This document shows, piece by piece, positions 10,161 through 22,060 of a stretch of 64,000 bases of DNA. The DNA lies in the NCBI GenBank assembly GCA_037176705.1, contig CM073895.1, positions 682,001 to 746,000 on the forward strand. The letters are read 5' to 3'. Under the pieces are notes generated by a model that was given only the letters and a program-made list of their open reading frames with translations, was not told the DNA's origin and made no database searches. This DNA is from Molossus alvarezi. Lineage: Eukaryota; Chordata; Mammalia; Chiroptera; Molossidae. Each line of letters starts with the position of its first letter. The first letter of the stretch is position 1. The translations under genes were made by a program, and so were the position numbers.

Positions 10161-13100
10161 GGACGGGAGGGGTGGTGTGTGCCGGGAGGCTGTTCCTGCC
10201 TCAGTTTCCCTCTCCTTGGAATGACCCTTAGTGGAGGAATGACAAGCAGGTTGGAGTCGCCCCACCGAATTAGGGAAAACTGAGGCCCCAAGGCCCAGAC
10301 CAGAACTCAGAAACCCCAATCCTCCTCTGCAAATGGCCCAGTGGTGGAGGGGCCCATCTATCCCATGGGGGTGCCGGGGGAAAGGGGGAGGCCCGGGAGG
10401 CGCTGGTGGAACCTTCAGGCTGCTGCATCAGGTAACTTGCTTCCTGGGTCCAGATGGAGCAGAGGATGGGGGCCAGGGGAGGGTGACATCATCTGTAAGT
10501 GGGGTTAAAACTTCAGCCTGGCCATCTGGGCTGTGGGAGGGGCTGTGATCAGTGCTCTGTCTCCCCCATCTCCCCACCTCTGCCCACAGTCTTCCCAGCT
10601 GCTGTGCCCTCCCCCCCCCCATGTCCACCTGTTGCCTTACTCCGGGCTGAGCTGTATGGCTGAACTCCAGCCTGGGGGCTGCTTCTCTGGAAGACAAGCC
10701 TGAGGGAGCAGCCCCTATCCGCCCAGGCCTGCCCACTTGGCACTCCTGAGCACTGGGCCAGGACCCTTGGCTCCAGCTAGCTTGCAGTCCGCTGAGGAAA
10801 GGCAGGGTGTGGGGGCTTGGAGGGGTCAGCTTTCCTTTACAGATATGAGATGTAGGCCTGGAAAGTGCCCCAGGTACATGGCTGGGGTGCAGAGTTGGGA
10901 CCCATTGAGAGTGTGGAACTCTTGTTGGCTTAGGACCCGTCTGCCCCCTGGATGCCACCCCCAGGACCTTTGGGGTGGGACTGAGCAGGCTTTTAAGGCC
11001 TATTTGGGTGAAGGCAAGTGCCTGCTTAGGGAAAGCTCAGGCCCTTGGGGTTCTGCCAAGGGTGGGAGAAGGTTCTGCTGTCTGGGAGCCACCACCTGGG
11101 GCTGAACCCTCCCTCTCTTCCCTAGGGCCCCAGGCATCAGCCCCCCAGGGAGACCTGCTCTTTCTGTTGGACAGCTCGGCCAGCGTGTCTCATTATGAGT
11201 TTTCCCGAGTTCGGGAGTTTTTGGGACAGCTGGCAGCCCCACTGCCCCTGGGCCCTGGGGCCCTGCGTGCCAGCCTGGTGCATGTCAGCAGCCGGCCACA
11301 CACTGAGTTCCCCTTTGGCCAGCACAGCTCAGGTGCGGCTGTCCAGGATGCCATACGTGCTGCAGCTCAGCTCATGGGCAACACCAACACTGGCCTGGCG
11401 CTGGCATATGCCAGGGAGCAGCTGTTTGCAGAAGCTGCAGGGGCCAGGCCGGGGGTGCCCAAGGTACTGGTGTGGGTGACAGATGGTGGCTCCAGAGACC
11501 CCGTGGGGCCCCCCATGCAGGAGCTGAAGGACCTGGGCGTCACCGTCTTTATCATCAGTACGGGCCGAGGCAACCTCCTGGAGCTGTCGGATGCCGCCTC
11601 GGCCCCTGCTGAGAAGCACCTGCACTTCGTGGATGTGGACGACCTGCACATCATTGCCCAGGAGCTGAGGGGCTCCATTCTCGGTAGGTGGGAGGAAGCG
11701 GGTGACCCCTGCTAGAATCCAGGAAGAGGGACCAGGGCTGCAGGACATTGATGCTCCCCAGGGGTTCATCCTGGAGGTGCCCCACCACCTGGGCTGTGGA
11801 GGGATAGGGGCAGGCCTGTGTAAACAACTCCAGGTGGGGCTCTCTCTGATGGGTCCAGCCCATTGCTGGAGGCCACATGGAGTTGGGGGCCTGGTTTGGG
11901 CTCATGGACTGAGGGCTGCACTGGTGGGGTGTGGCCGAGTGGTGAGGAAGAGGAAGGAGGTTCCAAGCCCGAGGACTCTGCAGGTGGGTAGCAGGTGGTC
12001 CTGTACCTGTGCCAGAGCTCACCATGCCTGGAGCTGGGAGCCAGGTCAGGGGGGGCTGGGACTGCCTCCATAGGGCTCTACTTCACCTCAGTGCTCCCCA
12101 GGGTAAGGACAGCTAGAGGGCTTTAAGCAGGTTTGCTAGCAGCTCCCCAAAGTTTTTCTTCTGAACTCCTGATCCAGCCAAAGTGCACTGAGGGCAGGAC
12201 TGGAAATGGAGGGCCTGGTCACTGGCTCAGCCTGCTGGTGCCCCTGAAAAATGCCACTAACCCCAGGGCTCTTCCCAAGTCGGTTAATCATCCACCTGAA
12301 ACCAGAGGGGTTCGACTGTAGGTTGTAGAGGGGTACAAGGTGCCCCTGGATGCCCCAGGTCAACCACTGTAGCTGAGCCTGGAGGGGACAGCAGGAGAAA
12401 AAGTAAGCCACTAGACAGGAAAAAGGGAGGCTGCAGGGCAGTCAGGCAGTGTGGGGGGCTCCTGGGATTGGGAGTGGGTCTGTATGTGGGGGATGGGCAG
12501 GAGAGTGAGTGCCAGGCTGGCAGTTGGGGATGTCAGCATTAGAAAAGGAAACAACAGGATCGTGACAGGCTTAACCCTGCCCAGACATGTATCAGCCACC
12601 TCCGCCGGCACTGTCACAGATGATGGCTCAGGAGTAATGCATGTTTGGGGATCCCACTTTGGGGGTCACATTCTCTGGGGACCTGAGGCAGACAGCATGC
12701 CCAACCCCAGGTCCAGCTGCTCCTGGACTTGTCACATCTCTACCACCCCTCAGGGCGTCCCCTCGTGGCTGCACCGCGGGCCCCCTTTGCTTTGACTATC
12801 CAGAGCTAAGCTGACTGCGGACCCTGAGCCACTCTGGCTGGGTCAGGGGTTAGTCCTCTGTTCTCAGATACCATCTGGGGCCCTGTCACCTTTCAGGGGC
12901 CCTTGTCCAGGCCACTGGAGTGGGTGGGAAGTGACCCAGATGGCTTCCTAGAGGGGTGGAGCTGAGGCGCGCAGGGATGCTCCTGATGGGGCCTGATGGG
13001 GCCCGAAGTGGGGGCTGCATTCCTGTCTTTCCCCCAGCCCTGTCACGGGCTTGCATATTATTAGCATCTGCTAGAGTGGAGCCTGGCCTGGCTCCCCAGC

Positions 13101-13975
13101 ACTCCTGTTCCCTGCGTCTCCCTGGTGGGTACCCCCCCACACACCCCGCCCATATCTCTCTCAGGGTCTTCCTTGAGTCAGCAGTCAGGGCCCAGGCCCT
13201 GCGTGAGGGACTGACCTCGGTGCCCTGGCTCCCTGAACCACCCGCAGACGCTATGCAGCCGCAGCAGCAGCAGCAGCTCCGTGCCTCTGAGGTCACGTCC
13301 AGCAGCTTCCGCCTGGCCTGGCCACCCCTGCTGACCACTGAGTCGGGCTATTACGTGCTGGAACTGGCACCCAGCTCAGAGCCGAGAACTGCGCGTCGCC
13401 AGCAGTTGCCGGGGAACGCCACTGGCTGGGCTTGGGCCGACCTGGACCCCGACACAGACTACGACGTGGCGCTGGTGCCCGAATCCAACGTACACCCCGT
13501 GAGGCCGCAGCACCTACGGGTGCGCACGCTACCTGGTGAGGCGGGGGACGCGGGCATGGGGCGTGGGCGCGCGGAGTGAGGGGCGCGGGGACCCGGGCGA
13601 CGCCCCCACCCACTCACGGGCGCTTCCCCCGCAGAAGAGGCCGGGCCGGAGCGCATCGTCATCTCGCACGTCAGGCCGCACAGCCTGCGCGTGAGCTGGG
13701 CCCCGGCGCTGGGCCCGGCCGCCGCGCTCGGCTACCACGTGCAGTTCGGGCCGCTGCGGGGCGGGGCGGCGCAGCGCGTGGACGTGCCCGCGGGCGGCAA
13801 CAGCACCACGCTGCAGGGCCTGGCGCCCGGCACCGCCTACCTGGTGACCGTCACGGCGGCCTTCCGCTCGGGCCGCGAGAGGGCGATGTCGGCCAAGGCC
13901 TGCACGCCCGACAGCGAGCGCAGCCGCGCCCCGCGCCCCCCGCCGCCGCCGGGGGCCCCGGGCCGGGGCCCGTGA
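9865..13975 (+). CDS. VWA1: VWA1, von Willebrand factor A domain-containing protein 1 (WARP), 4 coding exons
   Basis: Coding exons are 9865-9937, 11126-11683, 13248-13535 and 13635-13975. All introns have GT/AG ends, and the join gives 419 residues. VWA1 is a secreted extracellular-matrix protein that oligomerises and binds perlecan and collagen VI near basement membranes. Residues 1 to about 22 form a signal peptide (MLLWTALGLALSLALA core). About 33-210 is a vWA domain with the MIDAS DSSAS at 40-44, a NTNTG threonine loop and VTDGG. Two fibronectin type III domains follow, with an NAT glycosylation sequon in the first. The tail is proline/arginine-rich. The start is the first ATG in the CpG island and opens a signal peptide. 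Two oddities: CAG codons expand a glutamine run (QPQQQQQ) after the vWA domain, and the 99-nt intron 13536-13634 corresponds to sequence I recall as coding in human. The length resembles mouse (415, from memory) rather than human (445). Confidence 0.95.
9938..13247 (+). other. VWA1: VWA1 introns 1 and 2
   Basis: Intron 1 (9938-11125) and intron 2 (11684-13247) flank the single large vWA exon. I saw no SINE, coding exon or tandem array in either. Intron 1 begins inside the promoter CpG island. Confidence 0.8.
13536..13634 (+). other. VWA1: 99-nt in-frame VWA1 intron (species-variable segment)
   Basis: The segment starts GTGAGGCGGG and ends TTCCCCCGCAG. Its length is a multiple of three, so the downstream frame is the same with or without it. 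Read through, it encodes GEAGDAGMGRGRAE and then a TGA at 13577-13579, which would remove the second FN3 domain. Splicing joins ..RTLP to EEAGPERI.. cleanly. Confidence 0.8.
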
Positions 13976-16900
13976 GCCGGACACCCTGCGCAGTCGAGGG
14001 CCCCTTCTCCCGATCCCCGGTGGGGGAGGCGCCCGCCGCCGAAACCAGAGTCTTGTCCTGGGGGCTGGGGGTGCGGGCCGGGCCTTGGCCGCGTGGCGAC
14101 TCCGCGTGACCCCCAAGACCGCTCTCCGCGGCCGGAGCCTGACTCCTCGGCCTGACCCACCGCTGCAGCCCTGGCAGCAGCGCTAGCCATCGAGACCTCT
14201 CCCCTGCCCGGCCCAGAGCTGGACATTCGGTGGTGTCCTGTGGGCAGGATTTATCGGGGAGATGGATTGGGAGTCAGGGCGCGGGTTGAGAACATCAGAC
14301 CAGGACAGGCCCAGGACTGGAGGGCGGTGGGGTAGCCGCAACCCCCACTTGTGCGAAGGGCCAGCCCCTCTGGGGCGAGAGCTGGTATCCGGAGCTTGGT
14401 CCAGCTGGCCACTCAGGTCCTGGATGTTGATAGAAGGTGAATGGGGGAAGGGGAGGAGCGGGCTCCAGGCAGGTCCCAAAGGCTTTCTGGAGGAGACAGG
14501 ACTGCAAAAGGGCAGGGAGGAGTGTTGGGAGGTGGACGCTGTGATCGGCGCCTGGTGGGTTGAAAGGTGGTCTTAACCAGAATGTCCGCTGGTGGCTTGG
14601 GGGCAGTGTCTGGTAGAGACAGTGGCCCTGCCTTCCTTTCCTGACCTTGCCGGGCCCAGCTACAGGCACCTTTTGGGACGACCAGAGCCTGGCGTTCATG
14701 ACCCTGGGGATCACTGGCAGGGACCCTCCTGTTGCTTCTGAGTGGGGTCTTCCATGCTGGGGTGGGGACAGACAAGGTTCCCTTGGGTGGATTCACCCTA
14801 GCAATTCTCTGCATGTTCTAACACCTCCCTTCCATCACTACTTACTATTGGGGCCACCAGACCAGTCCCAAGGGCAGACAGTACTACTGTCCCTCAGCCC
14901 CACCAGGCACATCCTCTGCCTCTTCCCTACTAACGTCCCACACTTTAAAATACAGTAAATCAGATTTAAACTGAATCCTACGGTCTCCTTAGAATCTTTA
15001 CTCCTTGTCAAACACCCAGCCCCGTAAAAGGGTAAAGGTCTCGGTGGAGGACCTGTGCGCAAGCTGGTGCTTGGGAAGGGGGGCTTCTGTGACCCCTCCG
15101 TGCACCTCCTATTGAGAGAGCCCTGTCTGTTCCTGTGGGCCCGGATTCCGCACTTTGGATGGGGCATGTGCTGGAATGGTGGGGTCTGGTTCTTCAGGGC
15201 TGCCCCCAGCCACCTCAGCCTTCTGCCCCTTCTGGCAAGGTGACGCCCTGAACTGCAATGTGACTTTGCCCCCACGGAGCAACTGCAGGGTTGAGAGGTG
15301 GTCTCCCTGCCCTGACAGTGTTCTCGGGCTGGCGGGGTGTGTGTGTGTATCTGCCTTCGCTCTCTGAGTATCACGTGGCCCCTGCCCTGGCGGAAGACCT
15401 GCACCACCCACTAGTTCAGTGTGCTAGGCATTGGTGGGGGCCCTCTGTGTGGCAGCCCAGGGTTTGTCTGTGTGACAATGGTATGAGCGACAAAGGCTCC
15501 GCTGTCCCACGGCCCTGACTGCGTGAGCAGAATGAGCAGATTGGGAAGGGGAGCTGAGGTGGTGGGTCCAGGGCCCTGGGGTAGATGGCAGTGCCTGGCC
15601 AGGCCAGGCTTGGTTGGGGGCACTCTGTTAGGTGGGTGTTTGATTTCTTCTTCATGTTGCCCATCCTGCTCAAATCAGGCTCAGGGGAGCCTGAGTGGGA
15701 TGGTGGCCTGTGTGTCTGTGGGCTTCTGTTTACACCCCGACTGGTGGTCAGCAGGCAGCCAAGGATCGGAGATTCCTATGAGCTCAGCAGCTGCCCTGTC
15801 CTGAGGCTGGTAGGTGTAAACAGCAGGGTCCCAGGGCCTGGGCCTTAAGCTTGATCTACCCCTGAGGGTCAGAATTTCCCTCATGCAAATTGTGCCCCCC
15901 ACACTGAGCCTTTCAGGTGCTCATGGGTCCAAGACCCCTGGCCACCCAGAGAAGTCCCCCTTCCACATTGAGCCCCTGCCCACTAGCTGGTTTTTTCCAA
16001 TGGCTCAGTCACCCGTTCGAGACATGCTGAGTGGTGAGTTCCTTTCTCCAAACATGCCTGCAACCCCAAGAGAGGGCAGAGCAGCTGAAGACATGCCCAT
16101 ACTCCCTGAAGGGGCTCTGGTTCCCTCATCTCTGCTGGATGCTGAGGCCCAGGGAGAGGGGCCCAGCTCCCTTCTCCCTGCCAGAGAATGTCTTCCCGGT
16201 GGCCCTTATCTCAGAAGCACCGCCCTTTGCATCACCCCAGGCAGTTCTCGAAGGTCTTCGAATCTGTGCCACATCTGGGAGCAGTCTGGAGGAAACAGTT
16301 TTGTCCTGGTCTCCCTCCCTTCCCTGATGTTCAGGCCCAGACCCCTCAGTCCCTCTGGGTTCACACCGGCCAGGACTGACCCTCTCCACACACAGAAGGC
16401 AACTGTGGGCCTCCCCACAAACCACGCAAACCTGAAAGGGCTGTGCTGAGGTTGCATCTGCTTGAGATGGTTGAGAACCTCGAAGCAGCAGGCGTGGGCG
16501 GGGCTGGGAGGGTCCTGGCCGCTGGGAGGGGACCCAAGGGGAGGCTCCTCCAGCGAATGGGGTGCCCACAGGAGGGCTGTTTTCACAGCTGTGCCTTTTC
16601 TACTGACATCCCTCCTTTGATGAGAGATCCGGGGGTTCACCAAGGCTCTCTCATGTTCATTCATTCTCCACGGGGTCTTCCCTGCTGCCCTGGGCTGACC
16701 ACGTGGCCGGTCATGGCTCTCCAGCTTGTGAGCTCTTGGACAAAAGCTGTCTGTGAGGAGACCAGAAAGCAGCGGGGGTCTGGAGCCCCCATCTCTGTCA
16801 GTGAGGTCCACCAGTGGGTGGTGCAGCCAGTGCAGGACTTGGCTCAAGCAGGAGCCGTTTCCATGGCAACAACTCCTGGTGCGGGGCATGCCAGTTGCCA

Positions 16901-17050
16901 GTCCCCAGTCTCTTGCCAGGGCGAGGGGACAGTTTAGGAAAATCAAAACTCAAGTGCACAGTTGTGTGTCTGCTGCTTTTTTTCTCGGGATGAAGAGTTT
17001 TCTTCCAACATCCGTTAAAACAAATAAAATGCCAGTGGAATTCGTATGTC
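13976..17050 (+). other. VWA1: VWA1 3' UTR
   Basis: The first canonical AATAAA after the stop is about 3.05 kb downstream, consistent with the long 3' UTR of this gene in other mammals (from memory). No SINE interrupts it. The first 150 bases continue the CpG-rich terminal exon. Confidence 0.55.
17023..17028 (+). terminator. VWA1: Probable VWA1 polyadenylation signal
   Basis: AATAAA within TTAAAACAAATAAAATGCC. It is the only canonical hexamer on the + strand between the VWA1 stop and 18 kb. Confidence 0.55.
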
Positions 17051-18325
17051 CTCATAGAAGTGAGTATGCTGAGGTGGGGACACAGGGGGACCCTGCCCAT
17101 TGGTACCCACTCCGGGCAGGGGGGCTCCTAACCCCATTGCCATTCTCTGGAGGGGCTGAAGTCTCCTGGGCAGGGGCGGGATTTGGCGGGGGCAACCCCT
17201 ACTTACTGTGTTCTCATTAAAACACCTGCCACTCAACTGCCCACATTTCAGAAATGCAGGTGTATGCACTCATGACAGATGATAGCATCTAGCCACCACT
17301 GTGAGAGCTTTACCGGAAGAAAAGGCCCCGTCCCCACCGGTGTGGGCAGGGAGAGCCCCTGACCACAGCGCCCACGGGAGTGGAGGCCGTGGCTTCCCTG
17401 GGTGATCAGTGCTGCCAGAGAGAGGGTGCAAACTGAGCCGGCCAGCTCCTGCTGCCTCCTCTGCTCCAGGGCCAGCCCTCACTGGACACGAAAGTGCTCC
17501 AGGTGAGGCTGGGGGGCTCCTCCTGGGTTGGTCCCACACGTGCCCACTCCCAGCCCCTCCCAGAGGACACCCGGGCTCCCTGAGTGGCCAAGGGGTTTGA
17601 GTGACTGCTTCTGAGGAGACTGTGCAGCTGACCTGCTTTTCTCCTGGGAAGGCAGGTCCAGCTCACCCCTGCAAAGGGCCGGCTGGTGCTCACAGCATGT
17701 CTCCTATCATCAGGGCAGGTGGGCAAACCAGTGCCTGTGCCAAGGGCCCCCCACCCCAAGTGCCTCTGGGGATGGCCTGCGCCAACCTTCTACTGGGTGG
17801 TTCTTCTCTTTGGACCCAGCTGGCGGGTGGGGGGAGCTTCCATGGAGGACAGGTCGGTGGGCTGGAGCGCACAAGCAGGCAACTGCTGACCTAAATGTAA
17901 ACACCTGTGGGAGGACAATCCTGGAGGGGCAGTGAGCTTTGGGTCAGTCCCTCTCCAGTGCTGGGCCCAAGGCAGCAGGTGTCCAAGGGCTCCGTGTGGC
18001 TATCCTCATGACCTCTCCTTAACCCCAGGGCCATGGGGAGCATCTGCGGGGGCCCTGTGGAGAGCAAATCAATTCCATAACATGAGAAGCTACTATGAAT
18101 CAAAGCACAGATACACAAACACAGGATACAAACCGCAACAGATACACAGTGCTCAGGTATGAGACAGAAGGCAGTGTCCCTTCACACAGTAGCTTGACAC
18201 CTGTCGGATGTGGTGTTCCTGAAGCAGTTTCCAAAGATGGGGCAAAGGACTTTGGTTTACCTGGTTTACAGGTTTGGCTCCTTCGCATATTTGCAATTCC
18301 AGTCTTAAGATTTGTCCATTTTTGC

Positions 18326-18502
18326 CCAGCCGATGTGGCTCACTGGTTGAGCATCATGTCATGGACCAAGAGCTCCCCTGGTCGATTCCCAGTCAGGGTA
18401 CGTGAGCTCAATCCCCAGTAGGGGGCATGCAGGAGGCATCCAATTGATGTCTCTCATCCATGTTTCTATCTCTCCCTCTCTAAATAAATAAAACATTTTT
18501 TA
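18326..18502 (+). mobile_element. Type B SINE
   Basis: The head reads GCCCAGCCGATGTGGCTCACTGG, with GTCGATTCCCAGTCAGGG and a CTCTAAATAAATAAAAC tail. Confidence 0.88.
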
Positions 18503-19047
18503 AAAAATTGTCCATTTTACCTTTAAAACATCTTTTTTTTTTTTAATTGTAAAAAGTATTCAACATATGCAGACGTAAAAAGCATTTTGAAATTAGTTGA
18601 GATAGTGTACTTCTCTACTCTTTGGAATTCGTTTAGCTAGACAAATCTGGTGCCCATGTTGAATAGGAGTCCATGACAAGTATATAAGCAAACTTTCTCA
18701 TTATGCTTGGATCTGGGGTAGATTTCCATCCATCATTGCCCTGGCACCTGTCAGTTACCATATACAATGTCAAATGCAAAGCCTCCATGGAAATAGTCCA
18801 GTTTTTATGAGAACAGTGGTGGTAGCTGTGGTGTAACAATGTAAAACTTTATGTCGAGTTACATGGGCATTAAATCACTACTGTGACAACAGGGAGGGGA
18901 GTTCCGTCTAGTTTTTGCATTATGTAACTCTGATGGCCTTACAGCTTTAACAAACCAAATGGAAACAACCTCTGTTCCAAATCCCATTCTTTGTCTAGAG
19001 ATAACATCTATTCATTTTCAAGGTAGAGTTTTATGTGTCCATTCTTG

Positions 19048-19279
19048 ATTTTTTTTTTTTTAATCCTCCTCCGAGGACATTTTTCCATTTTTTTGTACAG
19101 ACAGAGAGAGAGAGGGAAACATCGATGTGAAAGGGACACATCGAGTGGCTGCCACCCGCACGACCAACCAGGGCCGGGGACAAACTGCAACCGAGGTACA
19201 TGCCCTTAGCGGGAACCGAACCCGGGCCTCTCCGGACCGCAGGCCGACGCTCTAACCGCTGAGCCAAACCGGCCAGGGC
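19048..19279 (-). mobile_element. Type A SINE, near consensus
   Basis: In reverse orientation, T-run then AATCCTCCTCCGAGGACATTTTTCC, ending GAGCCAAACCGGCCAGGGC. ATGTGTCCATTCTT occurs on both sides (about 19034 and 19281), so the target-site duplication is intact and the copy is young. Confidence 0.92.
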
Positions 19280-19394
19280 TATGTGTCCATTCTTAAACCA
19301 CAAGGAAATCACCTCTCAACTAATTTTGGGTGTGTGGCTCTTTATTATTTTAAATAAGTACATATGTGTGTGTGTGTGTATGTATATATAAATA

Positions 19395-19622
19395 TATCCT
19401 CACCCGAGGACATTTTTGCATTTATCTTCAGATAGAGCAGGAGGAAGAGAGAGAGAGAGACATTGATGTGAGAGAGACACATCAAGTGGTTGCTACCCAC
19501 ACGACCCCAACCGGGGCCAGGGACAAACCGCAACCGAGGTATGTGCCCTTAGCAGGAACTGAACCCAGGACTCTCTGGTCTGCGGGCCGATGCTCTAACC
19601 GCTGAACCAAACCGGCCAGGGC
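19395..19622 (-). mobile_element. Type A SINE
   Basis: In reverse orientation, from ATCCTCACCCGAGG to GAACCAAACCGGCCAGGGC. It follows a short (TG)n/(TA)n tract at 19368-19394. Confidence 0.9.
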
Positions 19623-19796
19623 TAATTCTATTTTTACTGAGTTTCAGAGAGAAAAACATGGATGTGAGAGAGAAACATTGATCAACTGCCAGTTGAGCCC
19701 ACAACCCGAGCATGTTCCCGGGCACTGGGAATCAAACCAGTGACCTTTTGGTGCATGAGACAATGCCTGACCACCTGAGCCACACCAGCCAGGGCA
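19623..19796 (-). mobile_element. Type B SINE
   Basis: In reverse orientation, from TTTTTACTGAGTTTCAGAGAG to GAGCCACACCAGCCAGGGC. It directly abuts the preceding type A element and is diverged. Confidence 0.82.
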
Positions 19797-19910
19797 AGGA
19801 CCTCTACATTTAAAACTGGCATTAATTATCTAGTCAAACCCTGCACATGCTCTTCAGACCAATCCAATTTGGGACCTTCAACATTTCTGTGTTAATAAAA
19901 TAAGGTGTGG

Positions 19911-20076
19911 CCCTGGCCTGTGTGGCTCAGTTCTTTGAGTGTTGTCTTGTGCACCAGAAGGTCTCCAGTTTGATTCCAGGTTAGGGCACATACCCAGGTT
20001 TGGGGTTTGGAGGTGGCTGATATTTCTCTATCTCCTTCTCTCTTCCTCTCTCTAAAGTCAATAAAAACATATTTTG
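19911..20076 (+). mobile_element. Type B SINE, diverged
   Basis: The head reads GCCCTGGCCTGTGTGGCTCAG, ending AAAGTCAATAAAAACATATTTT. Confidence 0.82.
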
Positions 20077-20467
20077 TAAAAAGGTGTGGAATTTGTAGAT
20101 TCAATTAAGACCTGTTTTTTCCTCATGCCCATTATGTGAGAGGCCCCCAAGTTTAAGCAGATGAGGTGTGGTCCATGGGAGGTTGATGTCTGCAGCCTGG
20201 TGCAGGGAAGTCCAGAGGCTGGATTGCAGGGGGCCTCTGGCTACAGTGGAAAGCACAGCTCTGGTGTGCTGTGCAGATCCCCTGTCTGGCCAGGTTCAGG
20301 GGACTCAGAAACCATGCATGCTGCTAGGACTCTGGGGGCAGAGTGCTCTGCACTCAGCCTGGGTGGGGCCCCCTCCACTCCTACTGGCCTGGACTCCCAA
20401 GGCAGCTGTGTCCCCCCACTCTGGGCTCCAGGTCAGGCTAGTGGCCAAGCTGTCCACCTGCATCTTT

Positions 20468-20889
20468 TAAAAATATATATATTTACTGATTTTTTTTTTT
20501 ATCCTCACCCGAGGACATTTTTCCATTTTTTTGTTCAGATAGAGTGGGAGGGAGAGAGAGAAACATCGATGTGAAAGGTATACATCGAGTGGCTGCCTCC
20601 CGCACGACCCAACCAGGGCTGGGACAAACTGCAACCGAGGCACGTGCCCTTAGTGGGAACCGAACCCAGGTCTCTCTGGACTGCAGGATGACGATCTAAC
20701 CGCTGAGCCAAACAGGCTACTGATTTTTTTTTTTTAGAGAGGGAGAGATAGCAACATTGATCAGTTGCCTCTTGCACGCCCCCTACTGGGATTGAGTCAC
20801 AATCTGGGCATGTGCCCTGATAGAGAATCGAACTGGGACCTCTCAGTCCATGGGACTGTGCTCAGTCCACTGAGCCACACTGGCCAGGC
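20468..20889 (-). mobile_element. Type B SINE interrupted by a type A SINE
   Basis: The outer type B element is in reverse orientation. Its tail region (ATATATATTTACTGAT) is at 20470-20490 and its body at about 20722-20889, ending GAGCCACACTGGCCAGG. Between them, 20491-20717 is a reverse-orientation type A SINE (ATCCTCACCCGAGG to GAGCCAAACAGGC). TACTGATTTTTTTTT repeats on both sides of the inner element. Confidence 0.85.
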
Positions 20890-20900
20890 TCCACCTGCAT

Positions 20901-21121
20901 CTTTTTTTTATTTTTATTTTCTTTATTGATTTTAGAGAGAGAGAAAGTGAGAGGGAGAGAGAGAGAGAAACATTGATGAGAGAGAACATCGATTGGCTGC
21001 CTCCTGCATGCCCCCACTGGGGATTAGGCCCACAACCTGGGCATGTGTCCTGACCGGGAATCGAACCAGCAACCTCTTGGTGCATGGGTCAATGCTCAAC
21101 CACTGAGCCACACTGGCTGGA
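20901..21121 (-). mobile_element. Type B SINE
   Basis: In reverse orientation, from TTTCTTTATTGATTTTAGAGAG to GAGCCACACTGGCTGGA. Flanked on each side by TCCACCTGCATCTT. Confidence 0.9.
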
Positions 21122-21136
21122 CTCCACCTGCATCTT

Positions 21137-21337
21137 AAAAAAAAATTTTTTTTTCTTTATTGAGTTTAGAGAGAGAGATAGAAACATCGATGAGAGAGAA
21201 CATCGGTTGGCTGCCTCCTGCATGCCCCTCATTGGGGATTGGGCCCACAACCTGGGCATGTGTCCTGACCAGGAATTGAACTGATGACCTCTTGGTGCAT
21301 GGGTCGATGCTCAACCACTGAGCCACACCGGCCAGGC
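21137..21337 (-). mobile_element. Type B SINE
   Basis: In reverse orientation, from TTTTTCTTTATTGAGTTTAG to GAGCCACACCGGCCAGG. Again flanked on each side by TCCACCTGCATCTT. Confidence 0.9.
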
Positions 21338-21561
21338 TCCACCTGCATCTTTAACCTGTGGAGTTTCTCCTCCAGGTCTCCAATGCTGGAGGGCTCCCTC
21401 AGAAGATAGCTGTACTGTGGGGAGGGGGATGTTGGGGAAATCCCGTTGGTAAAAGGGCTCAGCCTGAGCAGAGGTGAAACCCACATTTATCAATCAAACA
21501 TGACTGTGTCAGGTAGAAAGCACCACCATCATAGCCCCCTTTATCTATTAAGTTATTAAAA

Positions 21562-21775
21562 ACATTTTTTTTTCTTTATTGATTTTAGTGAGTGAGGGAG
21601 AGGGAGAGAGAGAGAGAGAGAAATATTATGAAAGAACATCCGATTGGCTGCCTCCTGCATGCCCCCACTGGAGATTTGGCGCTCAACCTGGGCATGTGCC
21701 CTGACTGGGAATTGAACCAGCAACCTCTTGGTGCATGGGTCAATGCTCAACCACTGAGCCAAAGTGGCCAGGGCA
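21562..21775 (-). mobile_element. Type B SINE
   Basis: In reverse orientation, from TTTTTTTCTTTATTGATTTTAG to GAGCCAAAGTGGCCAGGGC. Confidence 0.9.
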
Positions 21776-21822
21776 GCCCCTTTATTTTTTATTTAAAATT
21801 TTTTAAAATTTATTATTTATTA

Positions 21823-22060
21823 TTTTTTTAATCCTCACCTGAGGATATTTTTCCATTATCTTCAGGGAGGGAGGAAGAGAGAGAGAGAGAGAGAAACATA
21901 GATGTGAGAGAGACACATCGATTGGTTGCCTCCCGCACAACCCTGACCAGGGCTGGGGACTGAACTGCAACTGAGGTATGTGCTTTGACGGGAATTGAAC
22001 CCGTGAGTCTTTGGTCCGTGGGGCCCATGCTCTAACTACTGAGCCAAACCGGCCGGGGCA
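21823..22060 (-). mobile_element. Type A SINE
   Basis: In reverse orientation, from TTTTTTTAATCCTCACCTGAGG to GAGCCAAACCGGCCGGGGC. AGCCCCTTTATT precedes it (about 21776) and AGCCCCCTTTATTAAC follows, a probable target-site duplication. Confidence 0.9.

Larger units (their letters stand above)
20453..21352. repeat. Four copies of one target site around three serial SINE insertions
   Basis: TCCACCTGCATCTT occurs at 20453, 20890, 21123 and 21338. Each interval between copies is exactly one reverse-orientation SINE insertion; the first carries the nested type A element. Confidence 0.85.

Noticed and set aside
9504..10319. 271- and 241-codon frames antisense to the VWA1 promoter
   Set aside because: CpG-island sequence has few stops. 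The frames run through a SINE and have no recognisable domain.
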